Made by a program: the position numbers and the translations under genes. This document shows, one piece after another, positions 49,025 to 57,223 of a stretch of 64,000 nucleotides of DNA; the first letter of the stretch is position 1, and every line of letters begins with the position of its first letter. Origin of the DNA: Vibrio gazogenes (GTDB taxonomy: Bacteria; Pseudomonadota; Gammaproteobacteria; Enterobacterales; Vibrionaceae); assembly GCF_002196515.1 (NCBI RefSeq), contig NZ_CP018835.1, forward strand, positions 868,001-932,000, read 5' to 3'. The notes under the pieces were generated by a model. It saw only the letters and a list, made by a program, of their open reading frames with translations. It searched no databases and was not told the origin of the DNA.

Positions 49025-50155
49025 TTACCCCAATAGACTAAGAGCTGCAGATGGAGCCTGCTTCGCCTGCGCCAGTACCGAGGTACTTGCTTGTTGCAGA
49101 ATTTGAGACTTGGTCATCTGCGTTGTTTCTTTGGCATAGTCAGTATCCTTAATGCGACTCCGTGATGCATTCACGTTTTCGTTAATATTTTCAAGGTTAC
49201 TGATTGCATGTCCGAAGCGGTTTTGGAAAGCCCCTAAAGAAGCCCGCTGACTATCAACCGATTTCAGCGCACCGTCAATCACGGCCACCGCCAGTTGAGA
49301 CCCCCCAACAGTTGAGACATCGACACTTTGAACGTTCATATCCTGACCTTGACCGAAACCGATTTCAGATCCCAGTCCACCACCAATGGTGACATCGCCA
49401 GTTACTTTTTGTGAAGAAGCAAATAGCTGTAATTTGCCATCGTCTCCAACAGAAGCCTGAATATCACTATTCTGCCCATTAATGTAAGTCGCTACCTCTT
49501 CCAGATCATCGCCAGCTTTGGCATTAATCGTCAACTCTTGAGCGTCACCATCTTTGTTAGTATAACTCAAGGTAAGATCGGTTGCGTTAGAGACCGTCCA
49601 GTCTGATGCTTTTCCTTCTTGCGCAACATAGGCTCGACCACCCATACTTTGCGTATCGGTACGCATGTTCCCCATCGTCAAAGATACGGCTTCACCAGAA
49701 TCAGCACCGATCTGGAAAGATTTACTACCAAACGTCCCATTGAGGAGTTTATTTCCCCCGAACGATGTCGTTTCAGCAATCCGATTCAGCTCATCATTTA
49801 ATGCTGAAACCTCTTCCTGAATCGCACTACGCTCCGAACTCGAGTTGGAGCCATTGGAAGATTGCAGAGACAGATCCCGCATTCGCTGTAAGATAGATGT
49901 TGTCTCATTCATCGCACCTTCAGCCGTTTGTGCAATTGAAATACCATCATTGGCATTTCTAACCGCCATGTCTAACCCGCGACTTTGCGAGGTTAAGCGG
50001 TTCGAAATTTGCAACCCTGCGGCATCATCTTTCGCACTGTTAATCCGATAACCGGAAGACAGTCGCTCCATTGATTTCTGAGCGCTATCCGCAGCATTAT
50101 TCAAATAACGCTGCGCGGTCATACCCGAGATATTGGTATTTACACTAATTGGCAT
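49025..50155 (-). CDS. Flagellin (flaB position, adjacent to flaG)
   Basis: Filament subunit, 376 residues. The conserved N-terminal D0/D1 ([37 protein letters not shown]) and C-terminal D1/D0 ([36 protein letters not shown]) flank a variable middle (about 165-290). It occupies the place of flaB in the V. cholerae flaEDB cluster (flaA in V. parahaemolyticus naming). It has its own FliA promoter and a 74-bp gap to flaG without a visible terminator, so read-through into flaG is likely. Confidence 0.95.
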   Translation of the reverse strand: MPISVNTNISGMTAQRYLNNAADSAQKSMERLSSGYRINSAKDDAAGLQISNRLTSQSRGLDMAVRNANDGISIAQTAEGAMNETTSILQRMRDLSLQSSNGSNSSSERSAIQEEVSALNDELNRIAETTSFGGNKLLNGTFGSKSFQIGADSGEAVSLTMGNMRTDTQSMGGRAYVAQEGKASDWTVSNATDLTLSYTNKDGDAQELTINAKAGDDLEEVATYINGQNSDIQASVGDDGKLQLFASSQKVTGDVTIGGGLGSEIGFGQGQDMNVQSVDVSTVGGSQLAVAVIDGALKSVDSQRASLGAFQNRFGHAISNLENINENVNASRSRIKDTDYAKETTQMTKSQILQQASTSVLAQAKQAPSAALSLLG

Positions 50156-50235
50156 ATTGATCTCCTTTAACGGATAGTTGATGTGCTGCTGTGTCTCTCA
50201 CCTCACTTTCACACATCTCATTTCTCTCAATCTTG

Positions 50236-50262
50236 TTAACGGCTATGGATCTATATCCTTTA
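50236..50262 (-). promoter_or_regulatory. FliA (sigma-28) promoter of the flaB-position flagellin
   Basis: The minus strand reads TAAAGGAT, 11 bp, then GCCGTTAA (consensus TAAAGTTT-N11-GCCGATAA; 6/8 and 7/8 matches), about 80 bp upstream of the ATG. Confidence 0.75.
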
Positions 50263-50355
50263 GAATATTTTTAATTTTTTTATTCAATCGGCCCACTGTG
50301 TAAAAAAAGCGTGAATTGCTTCAAAATTTATTGCCTGGATGATGTCTTCTGATAC

Positions 50356-50384
50356 AAAAAAATCCAGCCGAAGCTGGATTTTTT
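50356..50384 (-). terminator. Terminator of the flaD-position flagellin
   Basis: The stem AAAAATCCAGC/GCTGGATTTTT with a CGAA loop is followed by Ts on the minus strand, 29 bp after the stop at 50413. Confidence 0.85.
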
Positions 50385-50412
50385 AAACAAGGTCTGTCTT
50401 GTGGTAAGTGGC

Positions 50413-51546
50413 TTATCCAAGCAGACTCAATGCTGAGTTTGGCGCTTGTTTGGCCTGTGCCAGAATCGAACTTGATGCCTGACCCAGAATCTGAGCTTTG
50501 GTCAATGCAGTTGTTTCTTTCGCAAAGTCGGTATCTTTGATTCGACTCTTCGATGCATTGACATTCTCATTGATGTTATCCAAGTTACTGATTGCATGGT
50601 TAAATCGGTTCTGGAATGCACCCAGTTCAGCACGGTGGCTATCAACATATTTTAATGCTGAGTCAATGATAGCAACTGACTGTTGTGCACCGCCGACCGA
50701 AGTCACATCAATGGTATCGACGGTTACATCTTTACCTTCGCCAATGCCTAACTCGCCCGCTAATGCACCGCCAAATGTAACGTCACCATCCACTTTATTA
50801 TTACCGGCAAAGATTTGTAGTTTGCCATCTTGATCGACTGACGCTTTAATCGCATCGGTCTGACCATTGATGTAGGTTGCAAGTTCTTCAATATCATCAC
50901 CCGCTTTAGCAGAGATAGCGATGTTTTGCTCTTGCCCGTCTTTGTCTATCAGATTGATCTGAAGATCATTCTGCCCGGCCTGAACGGTCCAGTTTTTGTC
51001 CTTACCGTTTTCCGCGGTATAACTGGTACCACCCATCTGTTTATTATCGCTGCGCATATCTCTCAGGTTCAGCATAACCGCTTCACCATTATCAGCACCA
51101 ATCTGGAAGGATTTAGTTTGGAAAGTGCCGTTTAAAAGCTTATTACCACCAAAAGAGGTTGTTTCCGCAATCCGATTCAATTCATCATTCAATGCTGTCA
51201 CTTCTTCTTGAATCGCAACTCGCTCTGATTTAGAGTTTGAACCATTCGAAGACTGGAGTGACAAGTCTCGCATCCGTTGCAGAATGTTAGTGGTTTCGTT
51301 CATTGCCCCTTCAGCGGTTTGCGCAATAGAGATACCATCATTCGCGTTGCGAACAGCGACATCTAAGCCACGGCTTTGTACATTCAAGCGATTAGAAATT
51401 TGCAAACCCGCAGCATCATCTTTCGCGCTATTGATTTTAAAGCCTGATGATAAACGTTCCATTGATGTATTCTGAGCTTGTGTTGCTGAATTCAGGTAAC
51501 GTTGTGCGGTCATTGCTGATACGTTTGTGTTTACATTCACTGCCAT
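50413..51546 (-). CDS. Flagellin (flaD position)
   Basis: Filament subunit, 377 residues. [40 protein letters not shown] and the C-terminus [20 protein letters not shown] are very like V. cholerae FlaD/FlaB. It is monocistronic, between its own FliA promoter (51629-51655) and terminator (50356-50384). It is closely related to the flagellin at 49025 in D0/D1 and differs in the surface domain. Confidence 0.96.
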   Translation of the reverse strand: MAVNVNTNVSAMTAQRYLNSATQAQNTSMERLSSGFKINSAKDDAAGLQISNRLNVQSRGLDVAVRNANDGISIAQTAEGAMNETTNILQRMRDLSLQSSNGSNSKSERVAIQEEVTALNDELNRIAETTSFGGNKLLNGTFQTKSFQIGADNGEAVMLNLRDMRSDNKQMGGTSYTAENGKDKNWTVQAGQNDLQINLIDKDGQEQNIAISAKAGDDIEELATYINGQTDAIKASVDQDGKLQIFAGNNKVDGDVTFGGALAGELGIGEGKDVTVDTIDVTSVGGAQQSVAIIDSALKYVDSHRAELGAFQNRFNHAISNLDNINENVNASKSRIKDTDFAKETTALTKAQILGQASSSILAQAKQAPNSALSLLG

Positions 51547-51628
51547 GATGACTTCTCCAATTGATTTTCCGATGTTTCCGGTTTCCGACGTCTCGGAAAA
51601 CCAAGTAGCTCTCTCAAAGTTACTTTTA

Positions 51629-51655
51629 TTAACGACATGGGTGGGAAAATCTTAA
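51629..51655 (-). promoter_or_regulatory. FliA (sigma-28) promoter of the flaD-position flagellin
   Basis: The minus strand reads TTAAGATT, 11 bp, then GTCGTTAA (6/8 and 6/8 to consensus), about 85 bp upstream of the ATG and in the same relative place as the promoter of the neighbouring flagellin. Confidence 0.65.
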
Positions 51656-51735
51656 GTATTTTTTTGAGTTTTTTTCGACAAAAAGTCCAATTGCGCAAGG
51701 ATTGAGCAGCTCATCAAATTCATTGCATTTTTTGC

Positions 51736-51762
51736 TAAAGATGCTCTCAAACCGGACGATAA
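51736..51762 (+). promoter_or_regulatory. Orphan rightward FliA-like promoter
   Basis: The plus strand reads TAAAGATG, 11 bp, then GACGATAA (6/8 and 7/8 to the sigma-28 consensus, exact spacer). It points away from the flaD-position flagellin, into the gene-less gap and then antisense to the third flagellin gene. Confidence 0.55.
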
Positions 51763-52266
51763 GAGACGTTTTTCTTTTATTTACGACACCTCATCTACAG
51801 CCATAAACCGTCACATCAATATACTTTCCATACCTTTTTAGCCTTTTCTACGACGAATCCCTGCTTCTACTCGATATAAGAGCAAATATGCCATTGAAAT
51901 GGGAAGGCCATTCCTGCCGACATTTTCCTTGAATAACGCCGATTGAAGACACTCTGAATCCTGCATCTTGAGGTTACTTGGGTATACTTGATATGAGAAA
52001 ACAAGACGAGCGGAAGACATACCGAACAAATCAGAGAGGAGCCTGCGATCATATCGGTGTTAAATCACTCAGCTCATATGCTTACTGGATAGGATGTGAG
52101 TCGTAAAATCATTCACAATATAAAAGGCAATGATTCACCGGGGGAATCGGATTCATCAGACTGTGGCATCAGCACCCGTGCGTTGCTGTCAAGTAAGCCC
52201 GTGGACTCAAAATGAGATACCGCACTTATCTCAATCGTGTTTTATTTCTCATATTTCTAGACTGAT

Positions 52267-53400
52267 TCATCTTAATAAGTATAAGGCGACATTCGGCTGC
52301 CTTTTGGCTTGTGCCAAAATTGACATACTGACTCGCTGCAAAATCTGTTGCTTCATACTTTGAGTTGCTTCCCGGGCATAATCTGTATCCCGGATACGGC
52401 TTCTGGAAGCAGCTAAGTTCTCATGAATATTGTCCAAGTTCTGGATGGCATGTCCGAAACGATTCTGAAATGCGCCCAGTTCAGCCCGATTTTTATCGAC
52501 AAACGATAACGCGGTATCTAAGACGGAAACCGCCCTTTGTGCACCACCGACCTGAGTGATATTGATATCATTAACCGATTCATACCCCATCACACCGATT
52601 TGTAGCTCACTGGCAAGCGAGCCACTGAAATCAATCGTGCCAGCGGTCTCTTTGCCGGCCATAAATATCTGTAGTTGCCCCTGCTCATTTACCGAGGCAG
52701 AGACTTGATCCGTCTGGCCATTGATATAGGTTGCTAACTGTTCAATATCATCCCCGGCTTTGGCTTCAATATCAATCTGTTGATCGCCCCCTTGCGCATC
52801 TTTAAAACGCATGGTGAGCTGGTTCTGATCTGACTGGACACGCCAATTTGATGGGGGCACCTTCTGGGCAAGATAGCTAAATCCGCCCATATCGAGCGTA
52901 TCGGTACGCATGTTACTGAATGAAAGTTGTACCGCTTCTCCGGCACTCGCACCGATCTGAAAAGATGAAGTGCCAAAAGTCCCGTTCAATAACTTTCTGC
53001 CCCCGAAAGAGGTAGTCTCCGCAATGCGGTTCAACTCATCATTCAGGGCAACATATTCTTCTTGCAAGGCCTGCCGATCCGCTTGGGAATTCGAACCATT
53101 GGCTGACTGTAGGGCCAGATCACGCATTCGCTGCAAGAGTGATGTACTTTCCTGCATCGCGCCTTCTGCGGTCTGCATGATTGAAATACCATCGTTTGCA
53201 TTCCTCACCGCAACATCCAACCCGCTCATTTGTGTCCCCAAGCGGTTTGATATCTGCAAACCGGCCGCATCATCTCTTGCATGATTGATCCGGTAACCAG
53301 AAGATAAACGCTCCATCGCTTGTACCCAGGCACTGTTTGCCTGATTAACATAATGCTGAGCCAGCAATGCCGATATATTGGTATTGACTGTAATTGCCAT
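52267..53400 (-). CDS. Flagellin, divergent (flaE position)
   Basis: Filament subunit, 377 residues from ATG 53400 (TAGGTG lies 7 nt upstream; the GTG at 53409 is less likely). The D0/D1 domains are recognisable ([40 protein letters not shown]) but more diverged than in the two neighbours. It has [12 protein letters not shown] at the N-terminus and a C-terminus [17 protein letters not shown] ending in Arg instead of the usual SLLG. It is probably a minor filament component, as reported for FlaE-type flagellins in Vibrio. Confidence 0.93.
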   Translation of the reverse strand: MAITVNTNISALLAQHYVNQANSAWVQAMERLSSGYRINHARDDAAGLQISNRLGTQMSGLDVAVRNANDGISIMQTAEGAMQESTSLLQRMRDLALQSANGSNSQADRQALQEEYVALNDELNRIAETTSFGGRKLLNGTFGTSSFQIGASAGEAVQLSFSNMRTDTLDMGGFSYLAQKVPPSNWRVQSDQNQLTMRFKDAQGGDQQIDIEAKAGDDIEQLATYINGQTDQVSASVNEQGQLQIFMAGKETAGTIDFSGSLASELQIGVMGYESVNDINITQVGGAQRAVSVLDTALSFVDKNRAELGAFQNRFGHAIQNLDNIHENLAASRSRIRDTDYAREATQSMKQQILQRVSMSILAQAKRQPNVALYLLR

Positions 53401-53433
53401 AATTTTCACCTAAAATCACTCAGGATTTTCCCC

Positions 53434-53460
53434 CTATCGGTGTTTTTAGAGATATCTTTA
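53434..53460 (-). promoter_or_regulatory. FliA (sigma-28) promoter of the flaE-position flagellin
   Basis: The minus strand reads TAAAGATA, 11 bp, then ACCGATAG, 34 bp before the ATG. The -35 box begins 4 bp after the terminator of the DyP gene. Confidence 0.75.
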
Positions 53461-53463
53461 GTG

Positions 53464-53489
53464 AAAAAAACCGAGCACTCAGGCTCGGT
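53464..53489 (-). terminator. Terminator of the DyP peroxidase gene
   Basis: The 7-bp stem ACCGAGC/GCTCGGT with a 6-nt loop is followed by seven Ts on the minus strand, 48 bp after the stop at 53537. Confidence 0.85.
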
Positions 53490-53536
53490 CACATTATGTA
53501 CAGCTCTTATGATATGAACGTTATAATAATGCGGAT

Positions 53537-54439
53537 TTATCGCATGCTCAGTGACTGTAGCATTGCTGCTGAGGGGGCAAATAAGTAAGCCCCGGTCACC
53601 GCTTGCGTAAACCGGAGCATTTGATCCGTTTTACCATCACGCTCGCCATACATACTCTCTAACATCACCTGGAAGTTATGCAAAGTCTGGCAATATGCGA
53701 TGAAAAGTAAGCCATGATCACCACTCACTGTCCCATATGGCAAGCTATGTCTGAGGATTTTCAACCCTTGACCATTCTCTTTCAAATCAACACGCCCGAC
53801 ATGAGATGCAGCCGGCACATCATCTAATTCAACTGAATCGTCTTTCGTTCTGCCGATCACTTTTTCCTGAGCGGCAATGTTCAATCTTTCCCATGCCGGT
53901 AACTGGTGAACAAATCGCTGCATCATCACATAACTACCACCGGCAAATTCACCATCGTGGATAAGTGCAACTTCCTGACGTCGTTGATCTTTCGGATTTT
54001 CAGTGCCATCAATAAACCCTGTCATATCTCGCGCATCGAGATAACGATATCCGTAAGTTTCATCAATAATATCCACCCATTCAGATATGCCATTCATCAG
54101 TTGGCGTAATATATAAAACAGTAAGTCATGCCGCTGACCGTGCACATGAATCAAAAAATCGACGTCGGTCGCTGGCGCATGGATGTCCCCCTGACCTAAT
54201 GGGGTAAAATCCACCAACTCAGGCGGTAAAGCCGCGTCGAATTGTTTCCAGAATGAATGACTGAATGCAATGGAAAGGGACAGGTCAGCACCGGGCTGAG
54301 ATGCATTCAGTGTCTCGACCAGATCCGGTAAAGATTGTAACTGACGCAATACCGATGCCGCTTCTTGCTTAACTTTAAAAATGGCATACAGCGCAAATGG
54401 TCCGGGTTCTGGCAAAATTGCAGTTTGAGGATGAGACAT
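53537..54439 (-). CDS. DyP-type heme peroxidase
   Basis: Dye-decolorising-type peroxidase, cytoplasmic class related to YfeX. The 300 residues from ATG 54439 (AGGGA upstream; the ORF extends to 54478 without conservation) contain the GXXDG distal motif GFIDGTENP. The proximal heme His region is PAASHVGRVDLKENG, followed by the conserved LKILRHSLPYGTVSGDHGLL. No Tat or Sec signal is seen. It lies 201 bp downstream of the FMN lipoprotein gene on the same strand and ends in a strong terminator. It may be the last gene of the iron locus or a separate unit. Confidence 0.92.
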   Translation of the reverse strand: MSHPQTAILPEPGPFALYAIFKVKQEAASVLRQLQSLPDLVETLNASQPGADLSLSIAFSHSFWKQFDAALPPELVDFTPLGQGDIHAPATDVDFLIHVHGQRHDLLFYILRQLMNGISEWVDIIDETYGYRYLDARDMTGFIDGTENPKDQRRQEVALIHDGEFAGGSYVMMQRFVHQLPAWERLNIAAQEKVIGRTKDDSVELDDVPAASHVGRVDLKENGQGLKILRHSLPYGTVSGDHGLLFIAYCQTLHNFQVMLESMYGERDGKTDQMLRFTQAVTGAYLFAPSAAMLQSLSMR

Positions 54440-54640
54440 AAAAGATCCCTGATGTGTAATTGTCTTGGGACACATCATACTCCGTCATGCGTGAAGAACA
54501 AACTGCTAACGTCGCTATCTAAATAAGTGACACAGGGCCTCAGTCTGACTGACAATTTGTCATACAGCTACTTATTATATAACTCATTTAGCATGTAACT
54601 CATTTGTCATATAACGTCGGCCTCTGACAAATAACCTGCC

Positions 54641-55489
54641 TTACAAATAGCGCTGCTGTAGTAACGTCAATGCAAAATAGTAACCATCCGGGCCCAGCCA
54701 GTAATTGATAATATTTTCAACGCTATGACTGGTATTGGTCGCGCCAGTCAGGCCATCAACGGTAAAACGGTCTTGCTTGCTGTCATGGGGAGCAACCACG
54801 CGGAATCTAGCCTGACCATCAGCGAGCACCTGTTTACCTTGAAACTGGGCAAGCCACTGTTCATTTGTCATAATCTTGCCCCCTAGCGCTGGGGTCTCTC
54901 CCTGCTCATAAAAGCGGATCCGATGAATCGATAGCGTTTTAAGGTCTAAGGAGAGATAACCTTTCAACATCGACAAATATCCCTGACCTTCGAGCGGCAC
55001 AATCAACTGTTTCCCCAGACTTTTTGAGGGCTCTTGTCCGGCCCCCCTCTTTGCGACTGAACCAGTCTCGCCTAAATCATCACCATCGACGATATACACC
55101 ATCGCCCATTGGTCACGACTCGCCAAATGCGCTAGATTTTGTTTGGCATCCAACGTCTGCCGGACCAGCGTGTGGTGCTTAACACTGTCCCGATAACGCG
55201 CAATTGCGTCCGGTTCATCCGTCAGCGTGTGATTTTCCATATTCAGTAATACGGGGTGAAAGTATGTCTTGATCAGATTCGCCGTACTATCGTGAACCAT
55301 ACCGAGGCCGGCGACATCCAGCAATGCCCGTCTCTCATCACGATGAATGACTTTGTTGTGCTGTGCTTTCGACGGGGATGTGACGGACGCTTGCGGCACG
55401 GATTCGGCATGATTTTCATGATCAAAACAACCACCAAGGAGCATGATCCCCGGTAGCATGAACAATGAGAGTAAAGCTTGATATTTCAT
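54641..55489 (-). CDS. FMN-binding (NqrC/RnfG-like) lipoprotein
   Basis: A 282-residue lipoprotein (lipobox LLGGC, Cys21) whose C-terminal half is an FMN_bind domain. HRIRFYEQGETPALGGKI matches NqrC, and DGLTGATNTS is the flavinylation signature, putting FMN on Thr251 by ApbE. Residues 22-50 form a polar tether, and the middle DGDDLGETGSVAKRGAGQ region is NqrC-like. A periplasmic electron carrier is inferred. No nqr or rnf genes are nearby; the neighbours are an iron-import operon and a DyP peroxidase. No apbE gene lies in the window. Confidence 0.85.
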   Translation of the reverse strand: MKYQALLSLFMLPGIMLLGGCFDHENHAESVPQASVTSPSKAQHNKVIHRDERRALLDVAGLGMVHDSTANLIKTYFHPVLLNMENHTLTDEPDAIARYRDSVKHHTLVRQTLDAKQNLAHLASRDQWAMVYIVDGDDLGETGSVAKRGAGQEPSKSLGKQLIVPLEGQGYLSMLKGYLSLDLKTLSIHRIRFYEQGETPALGGKIMTNEQWLAQFQGKQVLADGQARFRVVAPHDSKQDRFTVDGLTGATNTSHSVENIINYWLGPDGYYFALTLLQQRYL

Positions 55490-55567
55490 CTTAAATGGTT
55501 ACATCCTGATAGCAAAAACAGTGAAACAAACACGAACGGAAAAACAAACGTAAAAGCGTGAACACAT

Positions 55568-55613
55568 GTTAGCGAACCTACGAATGTTAACGAACCTACG
55601 AATGTTAACGAAT
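55568..55613. repeat. 18-bp tandem repeat over the PCuAC stop codon
   Basis: GTTARCGAACCTACGAAT occurs at 55568-55585 and 55586-55603, and a third partial copy (GTTAACGAAT) continues to 55613. The TAA stop at 55607-55605 lies inside the third copy. Confidence 0.85.
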
Positions 55614-56057
55614 CGACATCGGTACAACCCTTGCGATAACCCTCACCAAGCCTTGATTGGTATGCAGTATCAGACTCACAAACTCCCCCGTTTGTAGCGG
55701 CCGGGTGAATCCCATCAGCATAATATGTGAGGTATTCGGCGTTAACGCCTGTTTCTGGTGTGCGGCAACCGTAATCTGATCGACCGGATACATCTCACGC
55801 TGCCCGCTTTTATAGGTTGTGCCATGCAACATGATCTGTTTAAAGCGCGGGCCGGTGACTTCACGAATAACGAGCGGCTTATCCGAACGGTTATAAATCG
55901 TCATTTTTGACCCAGTGGCACTGGCATTGGGTTGCGGCATAAATATTTCCGCTTTGCCGACTTCGATATTCTCGGCTGAGGTTGCTGCAAATCCCACACT
56001 AGCGACCGACATGAGCATGACAATCAGCCCCATACGGCACCATGAAAAATTCATCAC
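55605..56057 (-). CDS. Periplasmic copper chaperone, PCuAC family
   Basis: A 150-residue secreted protein. The signal peptide ends FAA-TSAENIEV, followed by a PCuAC cupredoxin-like domain. The Cu(I) ligands fit H-x10-M-x21-H-x-M exactly: MLHGTTYKSGQREM, then SHIML 21 residues later. The start is GTG 56057 or ATG 56054, with AGGA upstream of both. It lies 9 bp after the TlpA-like gene, so co-transcription with the iron operon is likely. PCuAC proteins deliver copper to periplasmic or cytochrome targets; a copper need of the P19 protein would explain the pairing. Confidence 0.9.
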   Translation of the reverse strand: MMNFSWCRMGLIVMLMSVASVGFAATSAENIEVGKAEIFMPQPNASATGSKMTIYNRSDKPLVIREVTGPRFKQIMLHGTTYKSGQREMYPVDQITVAAHQKQALTPNTSHIMLMGFTRPLQTGEFVSLILHTNQGLVRVIARVVPMSIR

Positions 56058-56066
56058 TGTATTGTC

Positions 56067-56558
56067 CTATTCCTGAATCAAATTGACGTAATGATCGAGA
56101 TCCATTCCGGATGAGTACCCCAGATGAATCATCTTCAGAACACCGTGGCGATCAATAAAAAAAGTCGTGGGGGTGGCTATCACCTGATAACGTTCCTGAG
56201 TAATCCCAAGCTGATCGAGCCCAAGCGGCAGCGTAACGCCTAATTGCTCAGCAAAAGCAGCAAGGCTTTCAGGGTGAGGATCAATCCCGACGCCAATAAA
56301 CTGCAGTTTATCGGGGTGCGCATCTGCATATTTTTGCCACGCTTTCATCATCACCAGACAAGCCCCACATGTTGATGACCAAAACTCAACAACGACCGGT
56401 TTACCGTGAACCTGTTGCAACGTCATCTGCTGCTCATGCGCATCCATCACTGCTAAATCCGGGGCTGGCGCGCCAACAGCCAACGTCTGCTCTTTACAAC
56501 CACTGAGCGCCGCAAGCGCTACCACCAGTATACTGAGGCCAATTCGCTTAATGACCAT
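56067..56558 (-). CDS. TlpA/ResA-like thioredoxin lipoprotein
   Basis: A 163-residue predicted lipoprotein (LAALSGC, Cys21) with a thioredoxin fold and redox pair Cys64/Cys67 in FWSSTCGACLVM. The cis-Pro is in VIATPTTFFIDRHG. It overlaps the ATPase gene by 11 nt. It corresponds to the cj1664/cj1665 thioredoxins of the Campylobacter P19 operon. A role in keeping Cys or metal ligands reduced in the periplasm is inferred. Confidence 0.9.
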   Translation of the reverse strand: MVIKRIGLSILVVALAALSGCKEQTLAVGAPAPDLAVMDAHEQQMTLQQVHGKPVVVEFWSSTCGACLVMMKAWQKYADAHPDKLQFIGVGIDPHPESLAAFAEQLGVTLPLGLDQLGITQERYQVIATPTTFFIDRHGVLKMIHLGYSSGMDLDHYVNLIQE

Positions 56559-57222
56559 TGATCAATTCCTCACCCATGTATTTGCCGTGTTGCAAACGAA
56601 TGATCCGGTCAGTATAACGGCCTAAATCCGGGTTATGCGTCACCATAATAATGGTTCGGTTCTGTTGATGCAGACGCTGGAAAATCTCCAAAACAATCCG
56701 CTCATTCGCTTCATCCAAATTACCGGTCGGCTCATCGGCGAATAATATCGGGCATTCATTGACCAATGCCCGGGCAATACAGACCCGCTGCTGCTCCCCT
56801 CCCGATAACTGACTGGGTAAATGATTGATACGATCTTCAAGACCAACCTCTGCCAGCACTTTTTTTGCAGCATCGATATCCGTGACACTATGGTAGTGCT
56901 GAGCCAACATCACATTTTCCAACGCCGTCAAATAGGGAATCAAATGGAACTGCTGGAACAACAAGCCAATTTTTTCTGCCCGGAATGCCCGCCGGCCATC
57001 TTCATCAAGACTCGCGGCATGATGTCCATCGAGAATGACCTGTCCTTCCGTCGCGGTATCAAGACAGCTCAGGATATTCATCAAGGTGGTTTTACCCGAA
57101 CCGGATGCCCCCATAATCGCCACAAATTCTCCCCGACGGATGGAAAGGTTGATATTATCCAGCGCACTTACATGTTCAAAACGCTTACACAGCCCTTTGG
57201 TTTCAATGACAAATTCAGACAC
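56548..57222 (-). CDS. ABC transporter ATP-binding protein (MacB/LolD type)
   Basis: A 224-residue ATPase with Walker A IMGASGSGKTTLMNILSCLD, Q-loop LLFQQFHLIPYLTALENVML, signature LSGGEQQRVCIARALV and Walker B ILFADEPTGNLDEANE. This subfamily pairs with FtsX-type permeases and usually drives periplasmic mechanical work, not substrate transport through the membrane. It begins 1 bp after the permease gene. It is the counterpart of Cj1663. Confidence 0.94.
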   Translation of the reverse strand: MSEFVIETKGLCKRFEHVSALDNINLSIRRGEFVAIMGASGSGKTTLMNILSCLDTATEGQVILDGHHAASLDEDGRRAFRAEKIGLLFQQFHLIPYLTALENVMLAQHYHSVTDIDAAKKVLAEVGLEDRINHLPSQLSGGEQQRVCIARALVNECPILFADEPTGNLDEANERIVLEIFQRLHQQNRTIIMVTHNPDLGRYTDRIIRLQHGKYMGEELINGH

Positions 57223-57223
57223 A

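Larger units (their letters stand above)
51547..52266. other. 720-bp gap between the second and third flagellin genes
   Basis: No recognised gene on either strand. It contains the leftward FliA promoter of the flaD-position flagellin (51629-51655) and an opposing FliA-like promoter (51736-51762). The longest readable plus-strand ORF after that promoter is 37 codons (51993-52106) with a poor ribosome-binding site. No clear terminator was found downstream on the plus strand. Confidence 0.6.

Noticed and set aside
50285..50310. Alternative FliA -10 box (GCCGATTG) before the flaB-position flagellin
   Set aside because: The matching -35 element is poor (3/8), while TAAAGGAT-N11-GCCGTTAA nearby fits both boxes and the spacer.
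50156..50412. Sigma-54 promoter for the flaB-position flagellin
   Set aside because: No GG-N10-GC pair with flanking consensus on the minus strand in this gap.
51993..52106. 37-codon plus-strand ORF in the flagellin gap
   Set aside because: Poor ribosome-binding site and no recognisable family; kept only as a possibility in the orphan-promoter finding.
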